A stretch of 43,047 bases of DNA from Thiomonas sp. FB-6 (GTDB taxonomy: Bacteria > Pseudomonadota > Gammaproteobacteria > Burkholderiales > Burkholderiaceae_C). The notes beneath the pieces are model-generated. The model made no database searches. It was not told the origin of the DNA and worked only from the letters and a program-made list of their open reading frames with translations. Of the stretch, positions 27,261 through 35,459 are shown one piece after another. The stretch covers positions 1 to 43,047 of the forward strand of contig NZ_KB898498.1 in assembly GCF_000377645.1 (NCBI RefSeq), given 5' to 3'. Position numbers and translations under genes: made by a program. Position 1 is the first letter of the stretch. Each line of letters begins with the position of its first letter.

Positions 27261-28024
27261 AGGTAGGTCGAGGCCAGTCCGCCGTCCACCGGCAGGTTGA
27301 CGCCGCTGATCCAGCGCGCATCGTCGGAGCACAGGAAGGCGATGACCGGCGCGATCTCGTCGGCAAGCGCCGGCCGCTTCATGCGGTGCGCGTCCCGGCT
27401 CACGCGATCCGGCCCCAGCATGGTCACGAAATCCCCCAGGATCGGCGTCATGACCGGCCCCGGCGCGACGCAGTTCATGCGCACGCCATGCTCCAGGAAC
27501 CACGGCTGCGACTGGGTGAGAGTCCACACGATCAGAGCCTCCTTGAAGTACTGGTAGCAACTCTCCTGGGCGACCGGATGGCGCGCCAGGTAGTCCAGCC
27601 CCGCGCCGAAATCCGCGGTACGCGCCAGGTCCTTGTGCGCCTCCAGCCGGGCCGGCCATTCCGCCCCGAGGATCGACGCCACGTTGACGATGCTGCCGCC
27701 CTGCGGCATGCGCCCGAGCACGGCCTGCGTCAGATGGCGCAACCCCAGATAGTTGACCCGCGCGACCCGATCGGCCGGCGCCGTGCCGGGCACCCCGGCC
27801 ACGTTGGCCAGGCCGTCGATGCGCGCCGGAAGTTCCCGCACGGCGGCATCGATGGCCCGCGGCTCCGAGAGGTCCGCCTTGACGAATCCATCGAGGCTGA
27901 TCGCCGCCTCGCCGAGGTCGATACCCACGACCCGGGCGCCGCGCTCACGCAGCAGGCGCGCGGTCTCGGCGCCGATTCCCGAACTGACTCCGGTGACCAC
28001 GAGGGTCTTTCCTGCAAGCTTCAT
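27257..28024 (-). CDS. Coniferyl-alcohol-dehydrogenase-like SDR
   Basis: The 255-residue NAD(P)-dependent short-chain dehydrogenase has TGVSSGIG (near 11), NVAG, the catalytic Ser in NVASILG (near 120) and YQYFK as the YxxxK motif (near 160). The segment around YQYFKEALIVWTLTQSQ and the following GVRMNCVAPGPVMTPIL match what I know of CalA-type coniferyl-alcohol and hydroxysteroid dehydrogenases. It would oxidise an aromatic or similar alcohol to the aldehyde used by the upstream dehydrogenase. ATG 28024 is preferred because AGGAG lies six bases before it; the ATG at 28030 abuts the ribosome site. Confidence 0.85.
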   Translation of the reverse strand: MKLAGKTLVVTGVSSGIGAETARLLRERGARVVGIDLGEAAISLDGFVKADLSEPRAIDAAVRELPARIDGLANVAGVPGTAPADRVARVNYLGLRHLTQAVLGRMPQGGSIVNVASILGAEWPARLEAHKDLARTADFGAGLDYLARHPVAQESCYQYFKEALIVWTLTQSQPWFLEHGVRMNCVAPGPVMTPILGDFVTMLGPDRVSRDAHRMKRPALADEIAPVIAFLCSDDARWISGVNLPVDGGLASTYL

Positions 28025-28066
28025 CTCCATCTCCTGGGTTGTCCAAACGTTCGTAGGGTCGGAATG

Positions 28067-28156
28067 CTCTCAAGAAAACGCCGGGCCGCCCCAAGTTTTC
28101 TTGACCCCCACGGGGGGCGGGCTGGGCGCAGCCCGGCCCTGGGGGCGCTCAGAAGG
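28067..28156 (-). repeat. 90-bp dispersed repeat, copy 1, at a gene 3' end
   Basis: These 90 bases are identical to 40512-40601. On the minus strand the repeat begins CCTTCTGAGCGCCCC and contains the TGA stop of the aldehyde dehydrogenase gene. It then folds into successive hairpins: GGGCTG/CAGCCC, CCCCC/GGGGG around GTG, and a 10-bp stem GTTTTCTTGA/TCAAGAAAAC. It lies inside the operon, between the aldehyde dehydrogenase and SDR genes, so it may partly end or stabilise the transcript. Similar elements at gene ends occur in Burkholderiales genomes, as I recall them. Confidence 0.9.
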
Positions 28157-29612
28157 GGTACGGCGACGCCGACTCCTTCACCGTGAACCACTTCCAGGTG
28201 CTGAACACCTCCCAGTCCGCGGGGCCGCCGTGGCTGGCGCCGTTGCCGGCCACGCCGGGGCCGCCGAAGGGATTGACGGCGTCGTCGTTCACGGTCTGGT
28301 CGTTCACGTGCACCATGCCGGCATCGAGTTGCCGGGCCAGGCCCATGGCGCGCCCGAGCGACGGCGAGATCACGGCGGCGGCGAGTCCGCCGCGGCTGTC
28401 GTTGGCGATACGCACGGCCTGCTCGTCGCTGTCGAAGGCAATCAGGTTGACCACCGGGCCGAAGGTCTCCTCGTCGTAGCCGGGCATGCCCGGGCCCACT
28501 CCGCTGAGCACCGTGGGCTGGTAGAACAGCCCTTCGTAGGCGCCACCGGCGAGCAGGCTCGCCCCCGCGGCCACGCTGGCCTGCACGCTCGCATGCACGC
28601 GATCGCGCTGGCGTGCGTCGATCAGCGGGCCCAAGGCCACCTGGCCGGAAGCGCCGTCGCCCAACGGCAACTGCCGCGCCTTGGCCACCAGGCGCTGCGC
28701 CACCGCGTCGAGCAGCGAGGCGTGCACCAGCACCCGATTGGAGGCCATGCAGATCTGCCCCTGGTGCAACCAGGCTCCCCAGGCGATGTTGCTGGCCGCC
28801 ACGTCCGGGTCGGCATCGTCCAGCACGATCAGCGAGTTGGTGCCGCCCAGTTCGAGGGAGAGCTTTTTCAGGTGCCTCCCGCCCAGCTCGCCGATACGCC
28901 GCCCCACGGCCGCCGAGCCGGTGAAGGAAATCAGCGCCACGGCCGGATCGACGACCAGCGCCTCGCCGACCTCGGCGCCGCCGGGAAGCACGTGCAACAC
29001 GCCTTCGGGCAGGCCGGCGAGTTCGAACAGGCGCGCCAGCAGGAAGCCGCCGCTGACGGGAGTGCGGGGGTCGGGCTTGACGATCACCGCGTTGCCCATG
29101 GCCAAGGCCGGCGCGACCACGCGCAGGGCCAGAATCAGCGGAAAGTTGAAGGGGGAGATGACCCCGACCACCCCCAGGGGCACGCGCTGCGCCAGGCTCA
29201 AGCGGCCGGGCACGCTGGGAAGCACCTGGCCTTGCGCCTGCAGCGGCAGGCTCGCGGCGATGCGGCAGAAGGCGATGGCCTCCCGCAGCTCGTGCTGCCC
29301 CTTGGGCAGGATGCCTCCGGTCTCCCGGGTCACGTAGCGGGCTAGTTCGTCGAAGTGCAGTTGCAGCAGATCCGCCGCGCGCAGGAACACGGCGGAGCGT
29401 TCGCGCGGCGCCATGGCCCACCATGCGGGCTGTGCCTGGCGCGCGAGGCTCGCCGCGCCGCTCACGTCCTGCGCAAGCGCGAGCCCCACGCGGCCGAGTT
29501 CCGCGCCGGTGGCCGGCTCGATGACGGCCGCGCTGGCCGAGGCGGCGCGCCAACCGCCGCTGAACAGGCGCTCGCTCCACAGGGAATGCTGAAGGAAGGT
29601 GGTATCGCTCAT
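28149..29612 (-). CDS. NAD(P)-dependent aldehyde dehydrogenase (benzaldehyde/vanillin-type)
   Basis: The 487-residue enzyme oxidises an aldehyde to the carboxylic acid. Catalytic residues are visible: Asn in ISPFNFPL (near 147), Glu in LELGG (near 245) and Cys in QGQICMAS (near 280), plus the closing EETFGPVV motif. The C-terminal NDQTVNDDAVNPFGG is typical of benzaldehyde, salicylaldehyde and vanillin dehydrogenases. It is the first gene of the operon behind a -24/-12 promoter. ATG 29612 has GGGAG about five bases upstream. Its stop codon lies within the 90-bp repeat. Confidence 0.92.
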   Translation of the reverse strand: MSDTTFLQHSLWSERLFSGGWRAASASAAVIEPATGAELGRVGLALAQDVSGAASLARQAQPAWWAMAPRERSAVFLRAADLLQLHFDELARYVTRETGGILPKGQHELREAIAFCRIAASLPLQAQGQVLPSVPGRLSLAQRVPLGVVGVISPFNFPLILALRVVAPALAMGNAVIVKPDPRTPVSGGFLLARLFELAGLPEGVLHVLPGGAEVGEALVVDPAVALISFTGSAAVGRRIGELGGRHLKKLSLELGGTNSLIVLDDADPDVAASNIAWGAWLHQGQICMASNRVLVHASLLDAVAQRLVAKARQLPLGDGASGQVALGPLIDARQRDRVHASVQASVAAGASLLAGGAYEGLFYQPTVLSGVGPGMPGYDEETFGPVVNLIAFDSDEQAVRIANDSRGGLAAAVISPSLGRAMGLARQLDAGMVHVNDQTVNDDAVNPFGGPGVAGNGASHGGPADWEVFSTWKWFTVKESASPYPF

Positions 29613-29660
29613 CGATGCTCCCGGTTGCGGCGCGAACCCCGCGCCGTTCCCCTGCCTTGC

Positions 29661-29675
29661 GCAAGCACCATGCCA
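29661..29675 (-). promoter_or_regulatory. Sigma-54 (-24/-12) promoter of the aldehyde dehydrogenase operon
   Basis: On the minus strand TGGCATG-GTGC-TTGC matches the consensus TGGCAYR-N4-TTGCW up to the last base, which is G. It has the obligatory ten bases between the GG and GC doublets. Transcription would start near 29649, about 37 bases before the dehydrogenase start codon. The divergent gene encodes a sigma-54-dependent activator, and a XylR-type site lies about 150 bases upstream of the expected start. Confidence 0.8.
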
Positions 29676-29785
29676 GGCAAGCCCATGCTGCACTGCGCAA
29701 GATGCCCTGCCGCTTCGTGGTCGCGGGACCTGCGCCGCCGACGCGGCCGATGCGCCGCGCCGCAGCACCGGGTTTACGCGCAGCC

Positions 29786-29816
29786 GGCGAATTCACCAAT
29801 TGATCAACAATTCGCC
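29786..29816. promoter_or_regulatory. Probable XylR-type upstream activator site
   Basis: TTCACCAATTGATCAA at 29792-29807 matches the XylR/DmpR-type site TTGATCAATTGATCAA, as I recall it, at 14 of 16 positions. It is nested in a larger inverted repeat, GGCGAATT (29786-29793) and AATTCGCC (29809-29816). Its centre is about 150 bases upstream of the expected sigma-54 start and 55 bases upstream of the activator gene, where it could also mediate autoregulation. Confidence 0.65.
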
Positions 29817-29854
29817 GAACCACCTGAAGACTCTCATGTCTTGAGCAACTGCCG

Positions 29855-31672
29855 ATGCCACGCTCCCCGAGGATTTCCCTGGCCGAGGTCTCGCGTTCCA
29901 GCGGCGGCCTGCTGCGCCGCGGCGACACCGCGCACGACGATCCCGCGCACCCGCCCACGCTGGGCGACCTGACGGAGTCGCTGTTCTTCTCCCCCGGCGA
30001 CGGGCGCATCTGGCTGCAGGACCAGCGCATGGTGCTGCTGCACGGGGCAGCCTTCGGACATCTGCGCCGCGAACTCATCGACACCCTCGGCGCGGACAAG
30101 GCGCGCGGCCTGCTCACCCGTGCCGGCTACCTGTCCGGCACGCGCGACGCGCAATTGGTGCGAGGGCGCTGGCCCGACGGCGACCTGCTGTCGGTGTTCC
30201 TGGCTGGAACCCGCCTGCACGCGCTGGAAGGCGTGGTCAAGGTCACCCCCCTGGCCGTGGCATTCGACAAGCTGCGCGGAACCTACGAGGGCGAATTCCG
30301 CTGGGACCATTCGGTGGAAGCCGACGAACATCTGGCCGCCTACGGCGTGGGCACCGAATGCGCCTGCTGGAACCAGATCGGATACGCCATCGGCTACGTG
30401 ACCACCTTGTTCGGCCAATTGGTGGTGTTTCGCGAAGTCGAGTGCCGGGCCGCGGGCGCGCCGGCCTGCCGCGTGGTGGGCCGCCACGCCGCGGCCTGGG
30501 GCGACGTGCGCGAGGACCTGCATCATCTGCACGCCCAGGGCTTTCACAGTCCGGCCCCGCGCGCCCGCGCGCCGGCCCCGCACGCGGCGAGCACCCAGGA
30601 GGGCGCGACCGCCGCGACGCAGGCGCCCACGGGCCTGGTGGGAGCGTCGTCGGCCTTTCATTCCGCCTGCCACCAGCTTGCCCGGGTGGCGCGCACCCAG
30701 GCCACGGTGCTGTTCACCGGGGAGTCCGGCGTGGGCAAGGAGGCTTTCGCACGCCAGCTCCACGCCACGGGGCCGCGTGCCCAGGCGCCCTTCGTGGCCG
30801 TGAACTGCGCGGCGATCCCGGAGACCCTGCTGGAGTCCGAATTGTTCGGCGTGGAACGCGGCGCCTTCACCGGCGCCACGCGTTCTCGCCCCGGGCGATT
30901 CGAGCGCGCCGATCGCGGCACCCTGTTCCTCGACGAGATCGCCACGCTGAGCCTGACCAGCCAGGGCAAGCTGCTGCGCGCCTTGCAGGAGGGGGAGGTC
31001 GAGCGCGTGGGGGGCACGCGCACGCTGCGCGTGGACGTGCGCGTGGTCGCCGCGACGAATGTGGACTTGCAGCAGGAAGTGCGTGCCGGGCGGTTCCGCG
31101 AGGACCTGTACTACCGGCTCAACGTCTACCCCATCCACCTGCCGCCGCTGCGTGATCGGCGCGACGACGTACCGCTGCTGATGGACCACTTCCTGCAGGT
31201 CGAGTCGCGCCGGCACGCACGCACGCCCAAGGGCTTCAGCCAGCGGGCGATGCGCGCGATGATGCACTACGCCTTTCCAGGCAACATCCGCGAGCTGCAG
31301 AACCTGATCGAGCGTGGCGTGATTTCCTGCGACGACGGAGAGGCCATCGACCTGCCCCACATGTTTCGTCGCGAACAGCTGCCCGACGACTTGCTGTTGT
31401 CCGTGGGCAGCGACGGCAACCTGCAGCCCGAATCCGCGCCGGGCCGCAGCCTGCGGGAGGCCGTGGCGGACGCGCTGGAAGGCGGGCCCGGCTCCCTGCA
31501 CCGCATCGAACAGCGCCTGCTGCGGGAGACCCTGCAGGCGCATGGGGGCAACGTCGCGGCGGCGGCGCGCGACCTCGGGCTCACGCGGGCGCAGTTCGCG
31601 TACCGCTTGCGCCGGGGCGAGCAGGCGCCGGAGCCTCGCCGGCGCGGGCGCAAGGCGGATGCAGCCTCGTAA
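29855..31672 (+). CDS. XylR/DmpR-like sigma-54-dependent activator
   Basis: The 605-residue regulator has the layout of aromatic-sensing activators: a XylR_N domain (about 35-125; [19 protein letters not shown]), a V4R domain (about 130-215; [19 protein letters not shown], with Cys residues), a linker, and an AAA+ domain (about 255-485) with Walker [15 protein letters not shown] for sigma-54 contact and Walker B LFLDEIA. A Fis-type helix-turn-helix lies near 560-595 ([20 protein letters not shown]). It likely binds an aromatic compound through the N-terminal domains and activates the divergent aldehyde dehydrogenase operon. The inducer is unknown. ATG 29855 has only a weak ribosome site. Confidence 0.93.
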   Translation: MPRSPRISLAEVSRSSGGLLRRGDTAHDDPAHPPTLGDLTESLFFSPGDGRIWLQDQRMVLLHGAAFGHLRRELIDTLGADKARGLLTRAGYLSGTRDAQLVRGRWPDGDLLSVFLAGTRLHALEGVVKVTPLAVAFDKLRGTYEGEFRWDHSVEADEHLAAYGVGTECACWNQIGYAIGYVTTLFGQLVVFREVECRAAGAPACRVVGRHAAAWGDVREDLHHLHAQGFHSPAPRARAPAPHAASTQEGATAATQAPTGLVGASSAFHSACHQLARVARTQATVLFTGESGVGKEAFARQLHATGPRAQAPFVAVNCAAIPETLLESELFGVERGAFTGATRSRPGRFERADRGTLFLDEIATLSLTSQGKLLRALQEGEVERVGGTRTLRVDVRVVAATNVDLQQEVRAGRFREDLYYRLNVYPIHLPPLRDRRDDVPLLMDHFLQVESRRHARTPKGFSQRAMRAMMHYAFPGNIRELQNLIERGVISCDDGEAIDLPHMFRREQLPDDLLLSVGSDGNLQPESAPGRSLREAVADALEGGPGSLHRIEQRLLRETLQAHGGNVAAAARDLGLTRAQFAYRLRRGEQAPEPRRRGRKADAAS

Positions 31673-31782
31673 CAAGTTTTTGCATTTCCTCGCCATCGGC
31701 TGTCGCGGATGCGCTCGCGCATCGCGTTATGGCCCGCAATGCATGCAGATTGTTCCGATCGCTCACGTTGCGGAGTCCTTCC

Positions 31783-31839
31783 ATGAACCGACGAATCCTT
31801 CCCGCCCCCGCCTTGCCCTGCCGGCAGGTGGTGCGATGA
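31783..31839 (+). CDS. Possible 18-residue leader peptide
   Basis: An ATG at 31783 with GGAG eight bases upstream opens an 18-codon frame (MNRRILPAPALPCRQVVR). It ends in a TGA overlapping the ATG of the following lipoprotein gene (ATGA at 31836-31839). It could couple translation of the lipoprotein to ribosomes arriving from upstream. No similar peptide is known to me, so it may be fortuitous. Confidence 0.3.
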   Translation: MNRRILPAPALPCRQVVR

Positions 31840-31988
31840 AAACCCAACTGCCCGCGCGGCGCGTGCTGGGCACGCTGCTCGCCGTCGCGCTGCTGCTCAG
31901 CCTCGGCGGCTGCTACGTGCTCGTGCCCGGGCCCGGCTACTACGGCTACCACGGCGGCTGGCATCACCGCGGCGACGACGACCGTTGA
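31836..31988 (+). CDS. Small lipoprotein, cassette gene 1
   Basis: The 50-residue precursor has a lipoprotein signal peptide: basic MKTQLPARR, hydrophobic VLGTLLAVALLL, lipobox SLGGC with the acylated Cys near 26. The mature part is only about 25 residues and rich in Tyr, Gly and His (PGPGYYGYHGGWHHRGDDD). The His-Asp end could bind metal, which is speculation. It is the first of three consecutive short exported-protein genes. It has no ribosome site of its own, but its start overlaps the possible leader peptide. Family unknown. Confidence 0.6.
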   Translation: MKTQLPARRVLGTLLAVALLLSLGGCYVLVPGPGYYGYHGGWHHRGDDDR

Positions 31989-32039
31989 GCGCCTGAACCC
32001 GGCCTTCCCTTTCCCGTTCCATCATCCAGCCACGAAACC

Positions 32040-32330
32040 ATGATGAACAAGCTCCCGAGTCTTTCCCCGCGCGGCCTGCGCCGCGCCGCCGCCGCCGGCG
32101 CGCTGCTGGGTCTGAGCCTGACCGCCGGCGTGGCCTACGCGGATTTCGACGACCACCCCCGTCTGGTGGCCGCCGACCGCGAGGCCTATCAGGCGATGAT
32201 GCAACTGCGCGCCGCCAGCAACGGCCCGGCCGCCTTTGGCGGACACCGCGACCGCGCGCTGCGCCTGCTGGAGCAGGCGCGCCGGGAAATCCACGAGTCC
32301 GCGCGCTTCGCGGACCACCACCGTGATTGA
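32040..32330 (+). CDS. Small exported protein, cassette gene 2 (paralogue of gene 3)
   Basis: The 96-residue precursor has a Sec-type signal peptide (RRAAAAGALLGLSLTAGVAYA, cleavage near 35). The acidic-basic, helix-prone mature domain of about 60 residues carries HPRLVAADREAYQ, LRAASNG, FGGHRDRA, QARREI and FADHH. The same spaced residues recur in the next gene's product, so the two are paralogues. The mature protein would be periplasmic and the neighbour membrane-anchored. ATG 32040 is doubled (ATGATG), so 32043 is also possible. Its last bases overlap the GTG start of gene 3. I recognise no family. Confidence 0.65.
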   Translation: MMNKLPSLSPRGLRRAAAAGALLGLSLTAGVAYADFDDHPRLVAADREAYQAMMQLRAASNGPAAFGGHRDRALRLLEQARREIHESARFADHHRD

Positions 32331-32643
32331 GCGCGCCCGGACCTGGCGGCGCCGCGCGGCGCCCTGGCTGCTGCTGGCCGGGGCGGCCGGCCTGGGCGGC
32401 TGCGTGCAGGCACCGCCCGCGCAGCGCCCGGCAGCGGTGGTCGTGCCCGCGCGCTCGCCGCTGGACGGACACCCTCATCTCATCGCCGCGATGCACGCCG
32501 TCGACGCGCAGATCGCCCAGCTGCGCGCCGCGCGCAATGGCGACGACGGTTTCGGCAGACATCGCGGGCACGCGATCCAGCTGGCGCTGCAGGCGCGCGC
32601 GGAAATCTACCGCGCAGCCGTGTTCGCGGACCGCCACCCCTGA
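32323..32643 (+). CDS. Small lipoprotein, cassette gene 3 (paralogue of gene 2)
   Basis: The 106-residue precursor starts with GTG at 32323 and has a lipoprotein signal (WLLLAGAAGLGGC, Cys near 28), a Pro/Ala linker, and a C-terminal domain of about 58 residues. That domain aligns without gaps to gene 2: HPHLIAA, QLRAARNG, FGRHRGHA, QARAEI and FADRH. I count about 27 identities in 58 positions. The eight-base overlap with gene 2 implies coupled translation. Anchored and soluble forms of one domain suggest an envelope role, perhaps as partners. A strong bidirectional terminator follows. Confidence 0.65.
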   Translation: MIERARTWRRRAAPWLLLAGAAGLGGCVQAPPAQRPAAVVVPARSPLDGHPHLIAAMHAVDAQIAQLRAARNGDDGFGRHRGHAIQLALQARAEIYRAAVFADRHP

Positions 32644-32671
32644 GACCGGGGCGCGGCGCACGCGCATCCGG

Positions 32672-32712
32672 GCGAAAAAAAAGCCTCGCGTCGCCGCGAG
32701 GCTTTTTTTCGC
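32672..32712. terminator. Bidirectional intrinsic terminator
   Basis: GCCTCGCG and CGCGAGGC form an 8-bp stem with a four-base loop. It is flanked by eight A residues on the left and seven T residues on the right, and then by GCG/CGC. It works in both directions, ending the small-protein cassette on the plus strand and cspA on the minus strand. Confidence 0.9.
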
Positions 32713-32749
32713 CGGCCCGCCGCGAACGGCGGGGCCGGGACGTCCGCGC

Positions 32750-32962
32750 TCAGATGGTGCGGATGTTCGTGGCTTGCGGGCCCTTGGGGCCGCTCTTGAC
32801 CTCGAACTGCACGTTGGCGCCTTCGGCCAGTGTGCGGAAGCCGCCGTCGTTGCGGATTTCGCTGTGGTGCGCGAACAGGTCCTTGCCGCCGTCGCTGGGA
32901 GCGATGAAGCCGAAGCCCTTGCCGTCGTTGAACCACTTCACGATGCCGGTCTGAATAGTCAT
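32750..32962 (-). CDS. Cold-shock protein, CspA family
   Basis: The 70-residue protein is a single cold-shock domain with both RNA-binding motifs, KGFGFI (RNP1) and DLFAHH (RNP2; usually LFVHH or VFVHF). It starts TGIVKWFND and ends [10 protein letters not shown]. It binds single-stranded RNA or DNA and acts as an RNA chaperone. ATG 32962 is chosen because AAGGAA lies upstream and family members start at this point; an in-frame ATG at 32992 would add ten atypical residues. The long gene-free stretch upstream may carry a structured 5' leader. Confidence 0.95.
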   Translation of the reverse strand: MTIQTGIVKWFNDGKGFGFIAPSDGGKDLFAHHSEIRNDGGFRTLAEGANVQFEVKSGPKGPQATNIRTI

Positions 32963-33364
32963 GCTGTTTCCTTGGAATTGAAAGATGGACATACCAACTC
33001 CTCACGCGTCGAAGGCGCGGGGAGACAGAAACACTCAAGAACTATCAGCGGGGTGTGGGGCTGAAGCTAGCCGCTCGCGAAACATGGCCCTGGGAAGGCC
33101 GGCGGGGCTGCAGACGAGACCTTGGAAGAACGGTCTTGTGCGAATCTATGCGTAGGATCGTACCACCTTTCCTTTGCCCGCAGGGGCCCGCGTCCGCCTC
33201 ACGCATGCTGCGCCGCGGCGACAGGTGTGCTTGAACTTTTCCATTTCATCGCCTTCGCCGCGAATTTTTTTCGATCTCGGCCCTAAGCAGGACGAAAATC
33301 GACAAAAAACTCAGCGACTCGCCAAGCAGAATTCCTGCAGATCCCACAACTCGCGAGTCCTGCC
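32963..33364. other. Intergenic region between cspA and the metC-like gene
   Basis: The two divergent genes leave about 400 bases without a convincing frame. The cspA-proximal part probably forms its 5' leader. The other part must carry the promoter of the metC operon. It includes AT-rich tracts near 33235-33320 (for example TTTTTTTCGATC), but I cannot assign clear -35/-10 boxes. Confidence 0.4.
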
Positions 33365-34582
33365 ATGCTCAACGCCCCCAAGCTGCAGCTTCCCTTGCCG
33401 CCCGACGCGCCGGCGCCGCGGGCGCGTCGGGGCGCGACCCAGACCTTCCTGACCCACGCCGCGCGCAGCAAGGCCTTCCACGGCTTCGTCAACCCGCCGA
33501 TCTACCGCGGCTCCACGGTCCTGTTCGAGAGCATGGACGACCTCGTGCACGGGCGCGCGGAATTCACCTACGGCCGCAAAGGCAATCCGAGCCTGCGAGC
33601 GCTGGAACAAGCCTGGTCCGAGCTGGCGGGCGCCGCGGGCACCATCCTGTGCGGCTCGGGGCTGGCGGCGATCACCACCGCGCTGCTCAGCGTGGCCAGG
33701 GCGGGGGACCACCTGCTGGTGGCCGACACTGTGTACGGCCCCGTGCGCGAGCTCTGCGACGGCCTGCTGGAGCGCTTCGGTGTCGAGGTCAGCTACTTCC
33801 CGCCCGATCCGGGCGAGACCTTCGGGGATTATTTCCGCAACAACACGGCGGCCGTCTATCTGGAGTCCCCGGGTTCGCTGACCATGGAAATCCAGGATGT
33901 TCCGGGCCTCGCATCCGTGGCGCACGAGCATGGCGCCTGCGTACTCATGGACAATACCTGGTCGACGCCGCTTCTATTCGACGCCCACGGCGCCGGCGTG
34001 GACATATCCATCGAAGCCGGAACCAAATATCTCGGAGGGGCTTCGGATCTCTTGCTGGGCGTGGCCAGCGCCAATGCCGCCTATTGGCCCATGCTGCAAA
34101 AGACCCACAATATGCTGGGGTGCATAGCCGGCCCCGAGGATGTATTCCTGGCGCTGCGCGGATTCCGCACCCTGGATTTGCGCATCCGGGAGTCCGGCAG
34201 GCGCGCGCTGGAGCTGGCGCAGTGGCTGCGAGCCCGCCCCGAGGTGTGCAGCGTGCTGCACCCGGCCTTCGAACAAAGCCCCGGGCATGGCTACTGGAAA
34301 CGCGACTATCATGGCGCCAGCGGCCTGTTCTCTGTCGTCCTGGAGCCGTTTTCCCAGCAGGATCTCGCACGCATGCTCGACGGATTATCCCTGTTCGGCA
34401 TGGGATATTCCTGGGGCGGATTCGAAAGCCTGATCACCCCCATTGATCACGATCTCGTGCGCACCGCCAGCCCCTGGTCGCATACCGGCCCCACGCTGCG
34501 CCTGTATATCGGCCTGGAGGATGTCGAGGATTTGAAGCAGGACCTCGCGGACGGATTTTCCCGGTTGACCGGGAACCGCTGA
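33365..34582 (+). CDS. metC: Cystathionine beta-lyase-like PLP enzyme
   Basis: The 405-residue protein belongs to the Cys/Met metabolism PLP family. It shows NPPIYRGSTVLF (near 40), YGRKGNPS, CGSGLAA, the cofactor-Asp region MDNTWSTPLLF (near 196) and the Schiff-base Lys in EAGTKYLGG (near 222), then SWGGFESLI. It cleaves cystathionine, and often cystine or cysteine, to pyruvate, ammonia and a thiol. A cystine-type ABC transporter and an Lrp-type regulator follow at once, so a role in cystine or cysteine breakdown is as likely as methionine synthesis. The second half uses somewhat more A/T-ending codons than the first. Confidence 0.88.
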   Translation: MLNAPKLQLPLPPDAPAPRARRGATQTFLTHAARSKAFHGFVNPPIYRGSTVLFESMDDLVHGRAEFTYGRKGNPSLRALEQAWSELAGAAGTILCGSGLAAITTALLSVARAGDHLLVADTVYGPVRELCDGLLERFGVEVSYFPPDPGETFGDYFRNNTAAVYLESPGSLTMEIQDVPGLASVAHEHGACVLMDNTWSTPLLFDAHGAGVDISIEAGTKYLGGASDLLLGVASANAAYWPMLQKTHNMLGCIAGPEDVFLALRGFRTLDLRIRESGRRALELAQWLRARPEVCSVLHPAFEQSPGHGYWKRDYHGASGLFSVVLEPFSQQDLARMLDGLSLFGMGYSWGGFESLITPIDHDLVRTASPWSHTGPTLRLYIGLEDVEDLKQDLADGFSRLTGNR

Positions 34583-34613
34583 ATCGAGCATGTTCAAACC
34601 ACGGAGACCCAGC

Positions 34614-35456
34614 ATGAAAGCTACCCACAAGAACCCCCTCGCCACCCCTGCCGCGGAACCGCCGATGGCCGGCCGCCGCACGCTGCTGGGCGCCGCCGCC
34701 CTCGGCGCCCTCGGGCTTGTCGGCCTGCCCGCCCACGCCGATCCCGCCGGGCTTTGGAAGCGCATCCAGGCCCGCAAGGAACTGCTCGTCGGTCTGGAAG
34801 GCACCTACCCCCCGTTCAACTACGTGGACAAGCACGGTCAGCTGACCGGCTTCGAGGTCGAGTTCGCCAAGGCCCTGGCCGCGCAGATGGGCCTGGGCGC
34901 CAAGTTCGTGCCCACGCCCTGGTCGGGCATGCTCGCCGGCCTGGATGCGGCCCGCTTCGACGTGGTGATCAACCAGGTCACCATCACCCCGGAGCGCGAG
35001 AAGAAATACCTGTTCAGCAAGCCCTACACGGTGTCGGGCGCGCAGATCCTGGTGCGCAAGGGCGACCAGAACAAGTACGCCACCATCGCCAGCCTGGACG
35101 GCCGCGCCGTGGGCGTGGGCCTGGGCTCCGACTACGAAGCCTGGCTGAAGAAGAACGCGCCCAAGGTGCGCATCCAGACCTACTCGGGCCTCAACACCGC
35201 GCTGCAGGACCTGGAGATCGGCCGTGTGGACGCGATCATCAACGACCGCCTGGAATCGGCCTACCTGCTCAAGCACACCGACGGACGCGTGGTGGCCGCG
35301 GGGCAGCCCTTCTCCAAGCAGTACTCGGGCATCGCCATGCGCCAGGGCCACCCCCAGCTGCAGGCCCACGTCGACGCCGCGCTGGAGGCCCTGCGCAAGG
35401 ACGGCAAGCTCGCGGCGATCTCCACCCAGTGGTTCGGCATGGACATCTCGCGCTGA
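34614..35456 (+). CDS. Cystine-type ABC transporter substrate-binding protein
   Basis: The 280-residue precursor has a signal peptide ([20 protein letters not shown], cleavage after AHA near 43) with a twin-Arg that could allow Tat export. The mature part is a family 3 solute-binding protein: [53 protein letters not shown] and a final WFGMDIS. It resembles FliY/TcyJ cystine binders. ATG 34614 is chosen because GGAG lies seven bases before it; ATG 34590 lies upstream without a good site. It is followed within three bases by the permease gene. Confidence 0.88.
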   Translation: MKATHKNPLATPAAEPPMAGRRTLLGAAALGALGLVGLPAHADPAGLWKRIQARKELLVGLEGTYPPFNYVDKHGQLTGFEVEFAKALAAQMGLGAKFVPTPWSGMLAGLDAARFDVVINQVTITPEREKKYLFSKPYTVSGAQILVRKGDQNKYATIASLDGRAVGVGLGSDYEAWLKKNAPKVRIQTYSGLNTALQDLEIGRVDAIINDRLESAYLLKHTDGRVVAAGQPFSKQYSGIAMRQGHPQLQAHVDAALEALRKDGKLAAISTQWFGMDISR

Positions 35457-35459
35457 ACC

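Noticed and set aside
33210-33240. GG-N10-GC pattern (GGCGACAGGTGTGC) upstream of the metC-like gene as a sigma-54 promoter
   Set aside because: The first bases do not match TGGCAC, no activator site or activator gene is nearby, and such spacing is common by chance in this GC-rich DNA.
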